NCBI GenBank assembly: GCA_016788465.1
Contig: JAEURV010000094.1
Span: forward strand, 1-39,977
Direction of reading: 5' to 3'
From: Nitrospira sp.
GTDB taxonomy: Bacteria > Nitrospirota > Nitrospiria > Nitrospirales > Nitrospiraceae
DNA length: 39,977 nt
Shown here: one piece after another, positions 28,793 to 35,005 of the stretch
Numbering within the stretch: position 1 is the stretch's first letter
How the letters are laid out: the number at the start of each line of letters is the position of its first letter
Made by a program: the position numbers and the translations under genes
The notes under the pieces: model-generated
The model's database searches: none
What the model saw: only the letters and a program-made list of their open reading frames with translations
Told to the model about the DNA's origin: nothing

Positions 28793-29401
28793 TTAGAATC
28801 GCTCCAAACGCTTTTCGTAAAGCCCTAATTTAACCGAACGCGTCACGGGTGATTCCAGTGGGGTGATGGCAGTCGGGCATTTTTCTCCTCCCACGAACCG
28901 GTCATGGCCATCGTCCTCAAGCTCTTGCTCCTTGATCACCTGGCGCGTGATCCATCCATCAAGAAATCGAACCTGGAGCTGAAACTCAGAGGTTCCCAGA
29001 GAGGTACATTCTCGGGGACGAATCTCAAAGGTAGTGGGAAGGACCGTGTGCCATTTTCCTCGGGAACTATCGAAGACGATAGTGGTGACGCGATAAGAAC
29101 CTGCGGGAAGTTTCACGGCAAATGCCCCATCCAAAGGCAGGCGAACGATCTGAAACCGCTTTCCATGCGTGACCTCCTCAATCCACCATTTCATATCGTT
29201 CGACCACTTGAGGTTCGACAATTGTGTTTTCCCATCGCGATCGAGGCGATGTGTTCCAAGCAGCACCCCACGACTGTCATCGATCATCTCAACGTCCAAG
29301 TCAGAGATGGGAACAAGGCGCGTGGTACAGCCATATGCTACACCAGCCATCAACAACAGGACGGTCATCAGATAGGCAGTAGGAGACAATGCACGATCCA
29401 T
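28793..29401 (-). CDS. Lipoprotein, paralogue A of a three-member family
   Basis: This 202-residue lipoprotein has a leader with lipobox 'GVAYGC' (Cys about residue 25) and then a mature domain shared with 30426-31037 and 31243-31839. Shared blocks, in order: 'GVLLGTHRLDRDGKTQ', 'W..DMKWWIEEVTHGKR', 'GAFAVKLPAGSYRVTTIVF', 'SSRGKWHTVLPTTFEIRP' and 'ECTSLGTSEFQLQ'. The 'F-VKLP-GSYRV' and 'C-x-SLGT' elements suggest a beta-sandwich with a conserved cysteine. I do not recognise a named family. AAGGAG stands 6 nt before ATG 29401. It follows the small membrane protein B by 189 bp, and the two are probably one unit. Confidence 0.72.
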   Translation of the reverse strand: MDRALSPTAYLMTVLLLMAGVAYGCTTRLVPISDLDVEMIDDSRGVLLGTHRLDRDGKTQLSNLKWSNDMKWWIEEVTHGKRFQIVRLPLDGAFAVKLPAGSYRVTTIVFDSSRGKWHTVLPTTFEIRPRECTSLGTSEFQLQVRFLDGWITRQVIKEQELEDDGHDRFVGGEKCPTAITPLESPVTRSVKLGLYEKRLERF

Positions 29402-29590
29402 TGTGCGCTCCTTTTTGTCACGACCATTTAGTGCATGCTGAATAACTCAAAGCATGAAGATTCCAATTGATAACCGGACAATGCCTGAAGACGATGATCA
29501 GGTCTCGGTACCCATCACGTTCAGTATGGTGTAAGTGCCTGCACAACGATGGCGCTTACGCAATACCTGCGATGGTGTCTGAAAATCTGG

Positions 29591-29893
29591 TTACAGGACG
29601 ACAGGCGCGGGAGGATGGAACACAGACGTGAGCAAGACAGGAAGATGAAGTCTTGGACGAATGTCGGAGAAGAGGCCGAGCAACACAGGCATCTTAATGT
29701 CAACAGCCGATGACAGAGCTGAAAGGTCTTCGGACAGGGATTCAGCCGGCGCATCTGAGGCCAGCAGACCGATGAGGGTCACGGGCATTCCAAGTATCTG
29801 CGTGACGACACAGACACAGAGCAGTATCACCAAGCAGGCGACGCCGATTGCACGAGATGGAGAACGAACTACCCTTGGGGCCCTGTGACTCAT
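29591..29893 (-). CDS. Small membrane protein, paralogue B
   Basis: This 100-residue protein has a basic N-terminus (SHRAPRVVRSPSRA) and a membrane helix at about 16-37 ('IGVACLVILLCVCVVTQILG'). The family motif 'MPVTLIGLLASDAPAESLSEDLSALS', a variable middle and the hydrophobic end 'LPVLLTSVFHPPAPVVL' follow. Copies C and D share the CVCVVTQxLG, SED.S and LPVL.TSVFHPP blocks. There is no ribosome site before ATG 29893, but the sequence TATGATA lies about 14 nt upstream, as it does before copy C. It stands 189 bp upstream of lipoprotein A on the same strand. The membrane location is inferred from hydrophobicity; the function is unknown. Confidence 0.68.
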   Translation of the reverse strand: MSHRAPRVVRSPSRAIGVACLVILLCVCVVTQILGMPVTLIGLLASDAPAESLSEDLSALSSAVDIKMPVLLGLFSDIRPRLHLPVLLTSVFHPPAPVVL

Positions 29894-30425
29894 AGGTCTT
29901 TTATATCATATCGCGGGCTCTCTGGCATATGCGATGGTCCCCTGAGAAAGGAAGATCGCTTCGCATTCCACAATCACATCGCGGGAATCAAGGTCCACCA
30001 GCAACCCACAGTGCATGCGGGTCAGCTGAGAATGGATACCCGGGAATCTCGTACCGTTGTTTGGCATATGAACCTTTTACGAGCTGGGTTTCTGGATCCA
30101 CGGAGTAACCGGTTCTTCGCTCGCCGTTCATCCGTCGGTCCTTGTTGAGGGCGAAATGATCGGGCCCCACGCGGTATCGCGCTCGATGAGGGAAGGGATC
30201 ACCTCATCTTTCAGAATTGAGAGCACCTGGCGGATAAATTGGACCGTCATGAATTCATCCATTTCGAGGATATCAGCCGCTTTCAGCAACAAGCTCGCAG
30301 CATGCTCTCCGTTGCAGTAACGGTCTCCATAGTTCGGAATGACCGGCTTATTGGCCGCGATGTCGTGCTCGAACTCGCGCAGTGCTTCGAGACCTCAAGC
30401 CGACTCGTTGTCGAACAGTGAACAG
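29894..30425. other. 532-bp stretch with remnant coding sequence
   Basis: No intact gene is visible. A minus-strand frame of 88 codons (30128-30394) is described separately. A second minus-strand frame overlaps its end (29988-30170, 'MNGERRTGYSVDPETQ...', 60 residues) and has no family I know. The sequence just upstream of copy B (29895-29915) carries the TATGATA element. Confidence 0.4.
30128..30394 (-). pseudogene. Coding remnant, possibly from a transposase C-terminus
   Basis: The frame opens just after an in-frame TGA (30395-30397) with no start codon and reads GLEALREFEHDIAANK PVIPNYGDRYCNGE, then 'HAASLLLKAADILEMDEFMT...' to a TGA at 30128. The block 'N..VIPNYGDRY.NGE' resembles the C-terminal region of a transposase family I recall ('IPNYGERYR.GE', ISKra4-like), but the characteristic continuation ('..ESAVN..SKRM') is missing. 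It is therefore either a scrambled insertion-sequence remnant or the end of an unrelated decayed gene. It sits between the lipoprotein B stop and the small membrane protein B. Confidence 0.35.
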
Positions 30426-31037
30426 TCAGTAGCGATCAGCACCTCGTGGGCGGAGGTGGAGTTTGACGGAGCGTTTTATGCCCAAGTCCGGCGGATGAAT
30501 CAACGACGGACAACCCTTTAACTGAAGAGTGTCTTCCATCACATTCGGGGTAAGCACCGGCGTATGAGAAACGGTCTGTGTCATCAAACCGGCCAGGTGC
30601 TCCGTTTGAACCTGAAGTTCCCAGGTCCCTAGCGAGATACACTCCTTGGAATGAACGCGAAATGTTGTCGGTAGGTCGGCATGCCATACACCCCGACTGC
30701 TCCGAAAACTGATGTCCCTGACTCGATAGGAACCAGGGCGAAGTTTCACCGCAAATGGTTCATCAAAAAGAAGACGGGTAAGCAGTATGCGCGATCCCCG
30801 ACTTTCTTCTTCGATCCACCAGTTCATGTATATCGGCCACTGAAGAGGAGCTGAGGTATGATTTCCGTTCTGAGCCAGATCAATTCTTCCGAATAACAGC
30901 CCATGATTGTCGTCGGCCACAAGGTCCCTCAAGGGCGGCGCTACAGGAACGACGGTGGTGCTGCAACCATGGACAAAGCCGGCAGCCAATAAAATGACAC
31001 TGAGATGAAACGTACCTCGAAGATTCGGATAGTTCAT
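30426..31037 (-). CDS. Lipoprotein, paralogue B
   Basis: This 203-residue lipoprotein has leader 'LSVILLAAGFVHGC' and Cys at about residue 25. It shares the ordered blocks of the family: 'NHGLLFGRIDLAQNG', 'QWPIYMNWWIEEESRGSR', 'PFAVKLRPGSYRVRDISF', 'SSRGVWHADLPTTFRV' and 'KECISLGTWELQVQ', then a variable tail with 'LGIKRSVKLHLRPRG', similar to the tail of paralogue A ('PVTRSVKLGLYEKRL'). ATG 31037 is chosen because GAGAGG stands 5 nt upstream; the frame reaches back to 31097 without support. It lies 205 bp downstream of paralogue C, the only pair of lipoprotein genes not separated by a small membrane gene. A remnant follows on its 3' side. Confidence 0.72.
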   Translation of the reverse strand: MNYPNLRGTFHLSVILLAAGFVHGCSTTVVPVAPPLRDLVADDNHGLLFGRIDLAQNGNHTSAPLQWPIYMNWWIEEESRGSRILLTRLLFDEPFAVKLRPGSYRVRDISFRSSRGVWHADLPTTFRVHSKECISLGTWELQVQTEHLAGLMTQTVSHTPVLTPNVMEDTLQLKGCPSLIHPPDLGIKRSVKLHLRPRGADRY

Positions 31038-31078
31038 ATGATCCTCTCTTTCAGATATCCCGACACACCGGTTCAGGA

Positions 31079-31264
31079 CTATTTTGAAGACAGGCAACGT
31101 TCTTGATCACGAGCGAGATACTCTTCCCAGACGTGAAGACGTCCCACTGCCCAACATGAGGTCCGAGGGGTGGACTCATGCTTGTCCACCTCCTGGGCAA
31201 ACAGGGTCGCACCACAGCGCGCCCACGTGAAGCTTTGCGCTGTCAGAATTCGTACCCCCCATGT
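31079..31264 (-). other. Open frame between lipoprotein genes C and B, no clear start
   Basis: The frame runs from just after TAG (31265-31267) to TAG 31079-31081 and reads '...ILTAQSFTWARCGATLF', 'AQEVDKHESTPRTSCWAVG', 'RLHVWEEYLARDQERCLSSK'. The composition looks protein-like, but no start with a proper ribosome site exists: a GTG inside has GGAG directly against it. A second frame starting ATG 31173 (43 codons, MSPPLGPHVG) has AGGAGG 9 nt upstream and is the alternative. It could be a small unannotated gene or a remnant. Confidence 0.3.
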
Positions 31265-31839
31265 CTATTTTGAAAGCCCAGCTTGCTCCTCACAGGTGAT
31301 CCAGCCGACGCAGAACAGTCTTGTGTAGCCAGGACCTGCTGCAATTCAACATGCGTTTCATCGAGGTCTTTGAAGACGTGCCCCGTGATCCAGTCTGCGA
31401 ATGATTCGGTCTCCCGTTGTAGGTACCACGTTCCGAGTGAGGTGCAACCTCCCGCCTGGACCTGAAAGGCAGTGGGCAACACAGTGTGCCATGTGCCCCA
31501 GACGCCCTTGAAGCTGATATCTTTGACCCGATAGGAGCCTACCGGCAGCTTCACCACGAAGGGACCGGACGTCGGAAGATCAACGATCACGATGCGCTTG
31601 CCCCTCATCTCCTCCTCAAGAGACCATTTCATATCCAATGGCTGCGTGCGCCCCGACGACGTGTTTGGCCCGTGCCAGGTCAGCTGAACATGTCCGACCA
31701 CCAAACCATGATTCTTATCTGGCGAAATGGAGTCCGACGTCGAGCGAGGCGTCAACACGGTGGTACAGCCGGCGGCGAACGCCATAAACCAAACGACGCT
31801 CGCCACGACTAAACGTTGACGAAGAATTGAGGCATTCAT
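31243..31839 (-). CDS. Lipoprotein, paralogue C
   Basis: This 198-residue lipoprotein has leader 'VVASVVWFMAFAAGC' and Cys at about residue 25. Family blocks: 'NHGLVVGHVQLTWHG', 'QPLDMKWSLEEEMRGKRIVIVDLP', 'PFVVKLPVGSYRVKDISF', 'GTWHTVLPTAFQV', 'GGCTSLGTWYLQRETE' and 'ITGHVF'. ATG 31839 is supported by AGGAGGGAAGT directly upstream; the frame continues to 31944 without a start of its own. It follows the small membrane protein C by 145 bp and precedes lipoprotein B by 205 bp. It shares 'ISF' and 'WH..LPT.F' with both other copies. No enzyme motif is visible; an outer-membrane or inner-leaflet anchored binding role is only a guess. Confidence 0.72.
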   Translation of the reverse strand: MNASILRQRLVVASVVWFMAFAAGCTTVLTPRSTSDSISPDKNHGLVVGHVQLTWHGPNTSSGRTQPLDMKWSLEEEMRGKRIVIVDLPTSGPFVVKLPVGSYRVKDISFKGVWGTWHTVLPTAFQVQAGGCTSLGTWYLQRETESFADWITGHVFKDLDETHVELQQVLATQDCSASAGSPVRSKLGFQNRHGGYEF

Positions 31840-31984
31840 ACTTCCCTCCTTTGTCGAGACAGAGATCGAGACAAGTCCAAGAGGCTCTGCGCCCGGCACA
31901 GCAACACAATTCGATACGGCGGAACAGTCTGAGGGGACCCTCACACTGTCGGACGATCAGGACTCTGGAACTGTTACGACTGGG

Positions 31985-32284
31985 CTATGTAGAGGGAGGG
32001 TGAAACACCGCAGTGAGTAACACCGGAAGATGACGAGCAGCGCAACACTCAACAAAGAAATTGAAAAAACGAGGCCGCCACGGCTCGGGCGACGGGGAGA
32101 AAGCAGACGCGTCCTCCGATGCTGGCTCTGACTTTGTGAGGACATCCGAATTCAATAAGTCCATAAGCGTGGCCGGGACTCCAAGCATCTGCGTCACCAC
32201 GCAGATGCACAGCAGCACCACCAAGCACCCCACACCTATTCGGTGATAGAAGGAGTGTAATGCCATTCGGTTCATCAGGCTCAT
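31985..32284 (-). CDS. Small membrane protein, paralogue C
   Basis: This 99-residue protein begins 'MSLMNRMALHSFYHR', has a membrane helix at about 17-37 ('IGVGCLVVLLCICVVTQMLG'), then 'VPATLMDLLNSDVLTKSEPASEDASAFSP', an aromatic middle 'FFNFFVECCAARH' and the end 'LPVLLTAVFHPPST'. It is closest to copy D: 'M.LMNRMA' and 'SDxLxKSEP.SED.S' are shared. No ribosome site precedes ATG 32284. A TATGATA element lies 15-21 nt upstream, at the right distance for a leaderless or very short leader transcript. It stands 145 bp upstream of lipoprotein C. Confidence 0.7.
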   Translation of the reverse strand: MSLMNRMALHSFYHRIGVGCLVVLLCICVVTQMLGVPATLMDLLNSDVLTKSEPASEDASAFSPSPEPWRPRFFNFFVECCAARHLPVLLTAVFHPPST

Positions 32285-32286
32285 GA

Positions 32287-32303
32287 AATCAATTTATCAT
32301 ATG
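32287..32303 (-). promoter_or_regulatory. Possible -10 element close to the start of small membrane gene C
   Basis: On the minus strand TATGATA lies 12-18 nt before ATG 32284, in a stretch (about 19 nt) that matches the region before ATG 34005 of copy D at roughly 13 positions. Copy B also has TATGATA at about the same place. The element resembles a -10 hexamer; no clear -35 is visible at 16-18 nt spacing. Confidence 0.35.
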
Positions 32304-32462
32304 AGAGACATGCTGTCATGCGCGCAGGGAATGGATAGAGCCTCTCGTACTCCCGGATCCATGCTGACGAGAAGATCAAAACTGTTTGCCGGCCATCGCT
32401 CTTGTCCGGGAGAAAGCCGGAGTACATCTCTCTACTCGCTGTCGAAAAAAGATTACAAGACC

Positions 32463-33422
32463 TTAGAACTCGCGAATCAGCCGAAACCCGATTTCAGGGA
32501 GCGTGAGATCCTTGGTAATCCTTGTTCCAATACCTCCTTGAATCATCCAGCGCTTACTAACTTCATAATGAAGTTGCGGCATAACCAGTAAAGACGCATG
32601 GCCATTGACGACTTGCCCCACATTAGTTTCAATACCCGCGACAAGTCGGTTCGTCACATCCACAAACAACGTCACATTGCTGAGCCACTCAGTTCGACGG
32701 TCTGTGACACGGCCTCCCAATTCAGTCCGTGGCCCAAACATCCCAAAGACGCTCCAGGTTTCATTGAAGCGGAAGCCGGCCAGATAGAGAAACGTGGTCG
32801 TCCAGATTTTCGGCTGCTGGTCATATTGGACGATGATCTGGGATCCATGAATAAACCGGTCCTTCAACCCCGTACCGAAGAACACCTGACCTGCGCCCTT
32901 GTAGGCCTCCACGCGGACGTTTTCCATCGGTAATTCAAATTCAATCCCAATGCCATCCCAGACGTCATACTCAATCTCCGGGGCCCACTCGAGGCCCTGT
33001 GTGTCCGGGCTACGCCGGACAAAGCCCAAGGGATCAGGTGCATCGTCGACCGTTCTGGCTTTCCGCCGCAGAGGAATGCGCCCAAGAGCGTTGATCTCTC
33101 CTTCACCCCGTCTCCCACCCAAGGGACGCACCAGGTCAAAAACCATCGGTTCGGGAATCCGTGGCCCTCGTGTTTCTCCCGATACCCGCTCAATTGTCCC
33201 GCCGTTAGAAGATGCCCCCGTCATACTCTCTATGCGCGGTACAGGAACGATCGATTCCTGCATATATGAAAACAGCGTGTCACGCACGGTAGACACCATC
33301 GCCTCACTGGAATACCTCGGCGGTGCCGGTGGGCCGATATCAAGGGCTTCCCCAGGGGAAGGGACCAACACGGCAAGAGCTAACACAAGATGACGAACTG
33401 AAACGCAGAATTTAGAATGCAT
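32463..33422 (-). CDS. Probable outer-membrane beta-barrel protein
   Basis: From ATG 33422 this is a 319-residue protein with a signal peptide ('VRHLVLALAVLVPSPGEALD'), then an extended Pro- and Gly-rich part ('LDIGPPAPPRYSS', 'SNGGTIERVSGETRGPRIPEP'), then from about residue 150 alternating amphipathic strands ending in 'LTLPEIGFRLIREF'. A final Phe and strands such as 'GIGIEFELPMENVRVEAY', 'TTTFLYLAGFRFNETWSVFG' and 'RLVAGIETNVG' are typical of outer-membrane barrels. I do not recognise a named family. Upstream in-frame starts at 33452 and 33566 exist; none has a clear ribosome site. It lies about 284 bp downstream of the small membrane protein D gene. Confidence 0.65.
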   Translation of the reverse strand: MHSKFCVSVRHLVLALAVLVPSPGEALDIGPPAPPRYSSEAMVSTVRDTLFSYMQESIVPVPRIESMTGASSNGGTIERVSGETRGPRIPEPMVFDLVRPLGGRRGEGEINALGRIPLRRKARTVDDAPDPLGFVRRSPDTQGLEWAPEIEYDVWDGIGIEFELPMENVRVEAYKGAGQVFFGTGLKDRFIHGSQIIVQYDQQPKIWTTTFLYLAGFRFNETWSVFGMFGPRTELGGRVTDRRTEWLSNVTLFVDVTNRLVAGIETNVGQVVNGHASLLVMPQLHYEVSKRWMIQGGIGTRITKDLTLPEIGFRLIREF

Positions 33423-33705
33423 GCATCGCGAGACGAAAACACACAAACGCATAAGCGAGTTTCGAGACCTTGATTGGATATCGATGCGTCTAACTCCTCG
33501 TATGAGCGTTCTTGGCTTGCACCGATTCTTCCGCCATATCGGTGATCGCCCTAAGCTCAGGAGCAATGTCTATTGCCATGAGCACGTTCTTGATATCGTG
33601 ACATCCACTGTTCACAACAATTCCCAAAGGTAGTCGTGATCACCCACGCGAGCGTGGGCCACCAGACAACTCTCGGATCGATACTATAGAGCCGACGAGA
33701 TCCCG

Positions 33706-34005
33706 CTAGATGGAAGGGGGACGGAACACCGACGTGGCCAATACTGGGAGTTGCAGCACAAGACATGACTCAGTGAAGAGGTAAAGGAGGCTAGGCTTCT
33801 CCGGTTCAAGTGAGGGTGAGAGAGAAGAAAAGTCTTCGGAAACAGGTTCGGATTTCGCGAGCATATCCGAATTCATCAGACCAATCAGCGTGACTGGTGC
33901 GCCGAGCATTTGCGTCACCACGCAGACACAGAGCAACACGACCAGGCTCGCCATACCCATGGCGTGACAAGTAGAATCGGACGCCATTCTATTCATCAGA
34001 TTCAT
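33706..34005 (-). CDS. Small membrane protein, paralogue D
   Basis: This 99-residue protein begins 'MNLMNRMASDSTCHA', has the membrane helix 'MGMASLVVLLCVCVVTQMLG' at about 16-36, then 'APVTLIGLMNSDMLAKSEPVSEDFSSLSP', a middle with 'LLYLFTESCLVLQ' and the end 'LPVLATSVFRPPSI'. It is the copy most similar to C. The start ATG 34005 has no ribosome site. The region before it (about 19 nt) is related to that before copy C. It lies upstream of the outer-membrane protein gene and downstream of the DUF1269 gene (34082-34636), all on the minus strand. The function is unknown. Confidence 0.7.
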   Translation of the reverse strand: MNLMNRMASDSTCHAMGMASLVVLLCVCVVTQMLGAPVTLIGLMNSDMLAKSEPVSEDFSSLSPSLEPEKPSLLYLFTESCLVLQLPVLATSVFRPPSI

Positions 34006-34040
34006 GTAACCAATCTACCAAATACGTAACAGATTGTCCT

Positions 34041-34056
34041 GTTCATAACCATGAAC
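34041..34056. promoter_or_regulatory. Perfect inverted repeat (GTTCAT-N4-ATGAAC) between DUF1269 gene and small membrane gene D
   Basis: GTTCAT (34041-34046) and ATGAAC (34051-34056) form a 6-bp stem with a 4-nt loop. It lies about 36-51 bp upstream of ATG 34005 and could be an operator or a weak terminator for the DUF1269 transcript. No T-tract follows. Confidence 0.3.
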
Positions 34057-34081
34057 CCACAGACAGGTTTCCCGATGCATG

Positions 34082-34636
34082 CTACTTCCCACCGATCTGT
34101 TGTTGATGTTCGTGCGCCAGCGCAGCGCGCAGCTTCTCTTCCTGCTCTGTGGTCAGCGATGTCGTGAGGATGGTGCCTTCGTATCGTGAGAAGCTGGCTA
34201 GTAGCTTGTCGTGATCAGCACTCCGGATCAGCAAGAAAATGGCCGAGGTGCCTCGCGTGAGGGTGCCTCCCAAATCCTTGATGAACTTATCGGGAATCCC
34301 ATAGTCGTTCAAGAGTCCGTACTCGCTTGCCGTCGTAGTGAACGCTCCGGCACCAGCTCCCCCAGCGAGACTGCCGAAAAGGCCCGCCAGGGGATTGAGG
34401 AACAGCAGGCCCATGAGTCCACCCCACAACATGCCCAGTGCCACCCCTTGTGTCGTCGCACCGCCAAACACATCGACACACTGTTTGAGATGGACCTTCC
34501 CATCCATATCACGAACGACGATCACTGCATCTTCCAAGTCGAGCACATAGTCTTTTTCCATCGCACGCAGTTCGTTCAAGACTCGATCAGCTGTGCTGGA
34601 ATCCTTAAATGCGATACACACCAGTTCACTCATCAT
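34082..34636 (-). CDS. DUF1269 membrane-associated protein
   Basis: This 184-residue protein starts with a ferredoxin-like segment ('LVCIAFKDSSTADRVLNELRAME'), then 'YVLDLEDAVIVVRDMDGKVHLKQ', then a Gly-rich hydrophobic hairpin ('GVALGMLWGGLMGLLFLNPLAGLFGSLAGGAGAGAF') and 'DYGIPDKFIKDLGGTLTRGTSAIFLLIRSA'. This pattern is DUF1269, a family of small membrane-associated proteins of unknown function often seen near stress and transport genes. GGAG lies 4 nt before ATG 34636 and 7 nt before ATG 34633, so the second may be the real start. It is the most upstream gene of the minus-strand accessory run. Confidence 0.85.
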   Translation of the reverse strand: MMSELVCIAFKDSSTADRVLNELRAMEKDYVLDLEDAVIVVRDMDGKVHLKQCVDVFGGATTQGVALGMLWGGLMGLLFLNPLAGLFGSLAGGAGAGAFTTTASEYGLLNDYGIPDKFIKDLGGTLTRGTSAIFLLIRSADHDKLLASFSRYEGTILTTSLTTEQEEKLRAALAHEHQQQIGGK

Positions 34637-34737
34637 TCGTCTCCTTCATGATACGGATATAGATAATATTCCGTGATAAATTCACTCCCCGATAACCTAG
34701 ACTTGTGCGCTCCCAGAAAGACGGCGTTTTATTCCCC

Positions 34738-34970
34738 GCCACTGTTTCCATTGGAACCATAACCAGGTCTCTAGGCCTACCACGAGAGAGACCGTGACTG
34801 CCGCCGCCAGCATCAGTACCCTGGCAGTTCACCGTGTGGAACTTTCGGCTCAGGCTCGGACTATCAGCAACAAGACTTGCACCTCCCTCATGTCAGCTAT
34901 CCCTCACCAAAACCAAGAATTATTGAACAGACCGATATGAAATACGGTGTATTACGACGAGCAATCTGGC
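34738..34970 (-). pseudogene. Decayed copy of the cation ATPase 3' end
   Basis: This region aligns by eye, with small gaps, to 39441-39690, the 3' part of the P-type ATPase gene at the right edge: shared blocks include ACCAGGTCT.., CTACCACGAGA.AGAC.GT.AC.GCC.CCGCCAG.ATCAG, CGTGTGGAAC, ATTGCTGAACAG/ATTATTGAACAG and GAAATACGGTGT/GAATACGGTGT. Roughly two thirds to three quarters of positions agree. Substitutions and small indels break the reading frame, so it is not translated. The orientation is the same as that of the ATPase gene. It lies downstream of the RND pump gene, as if the ATPase-adaptor-pump block had once been duplicated and mostly lost. Confidence 0.7.
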
Positions 34971-35005
34971 ATCTGAGATCGTACGCGAAAGAGCATTGCC
35001 CATAT

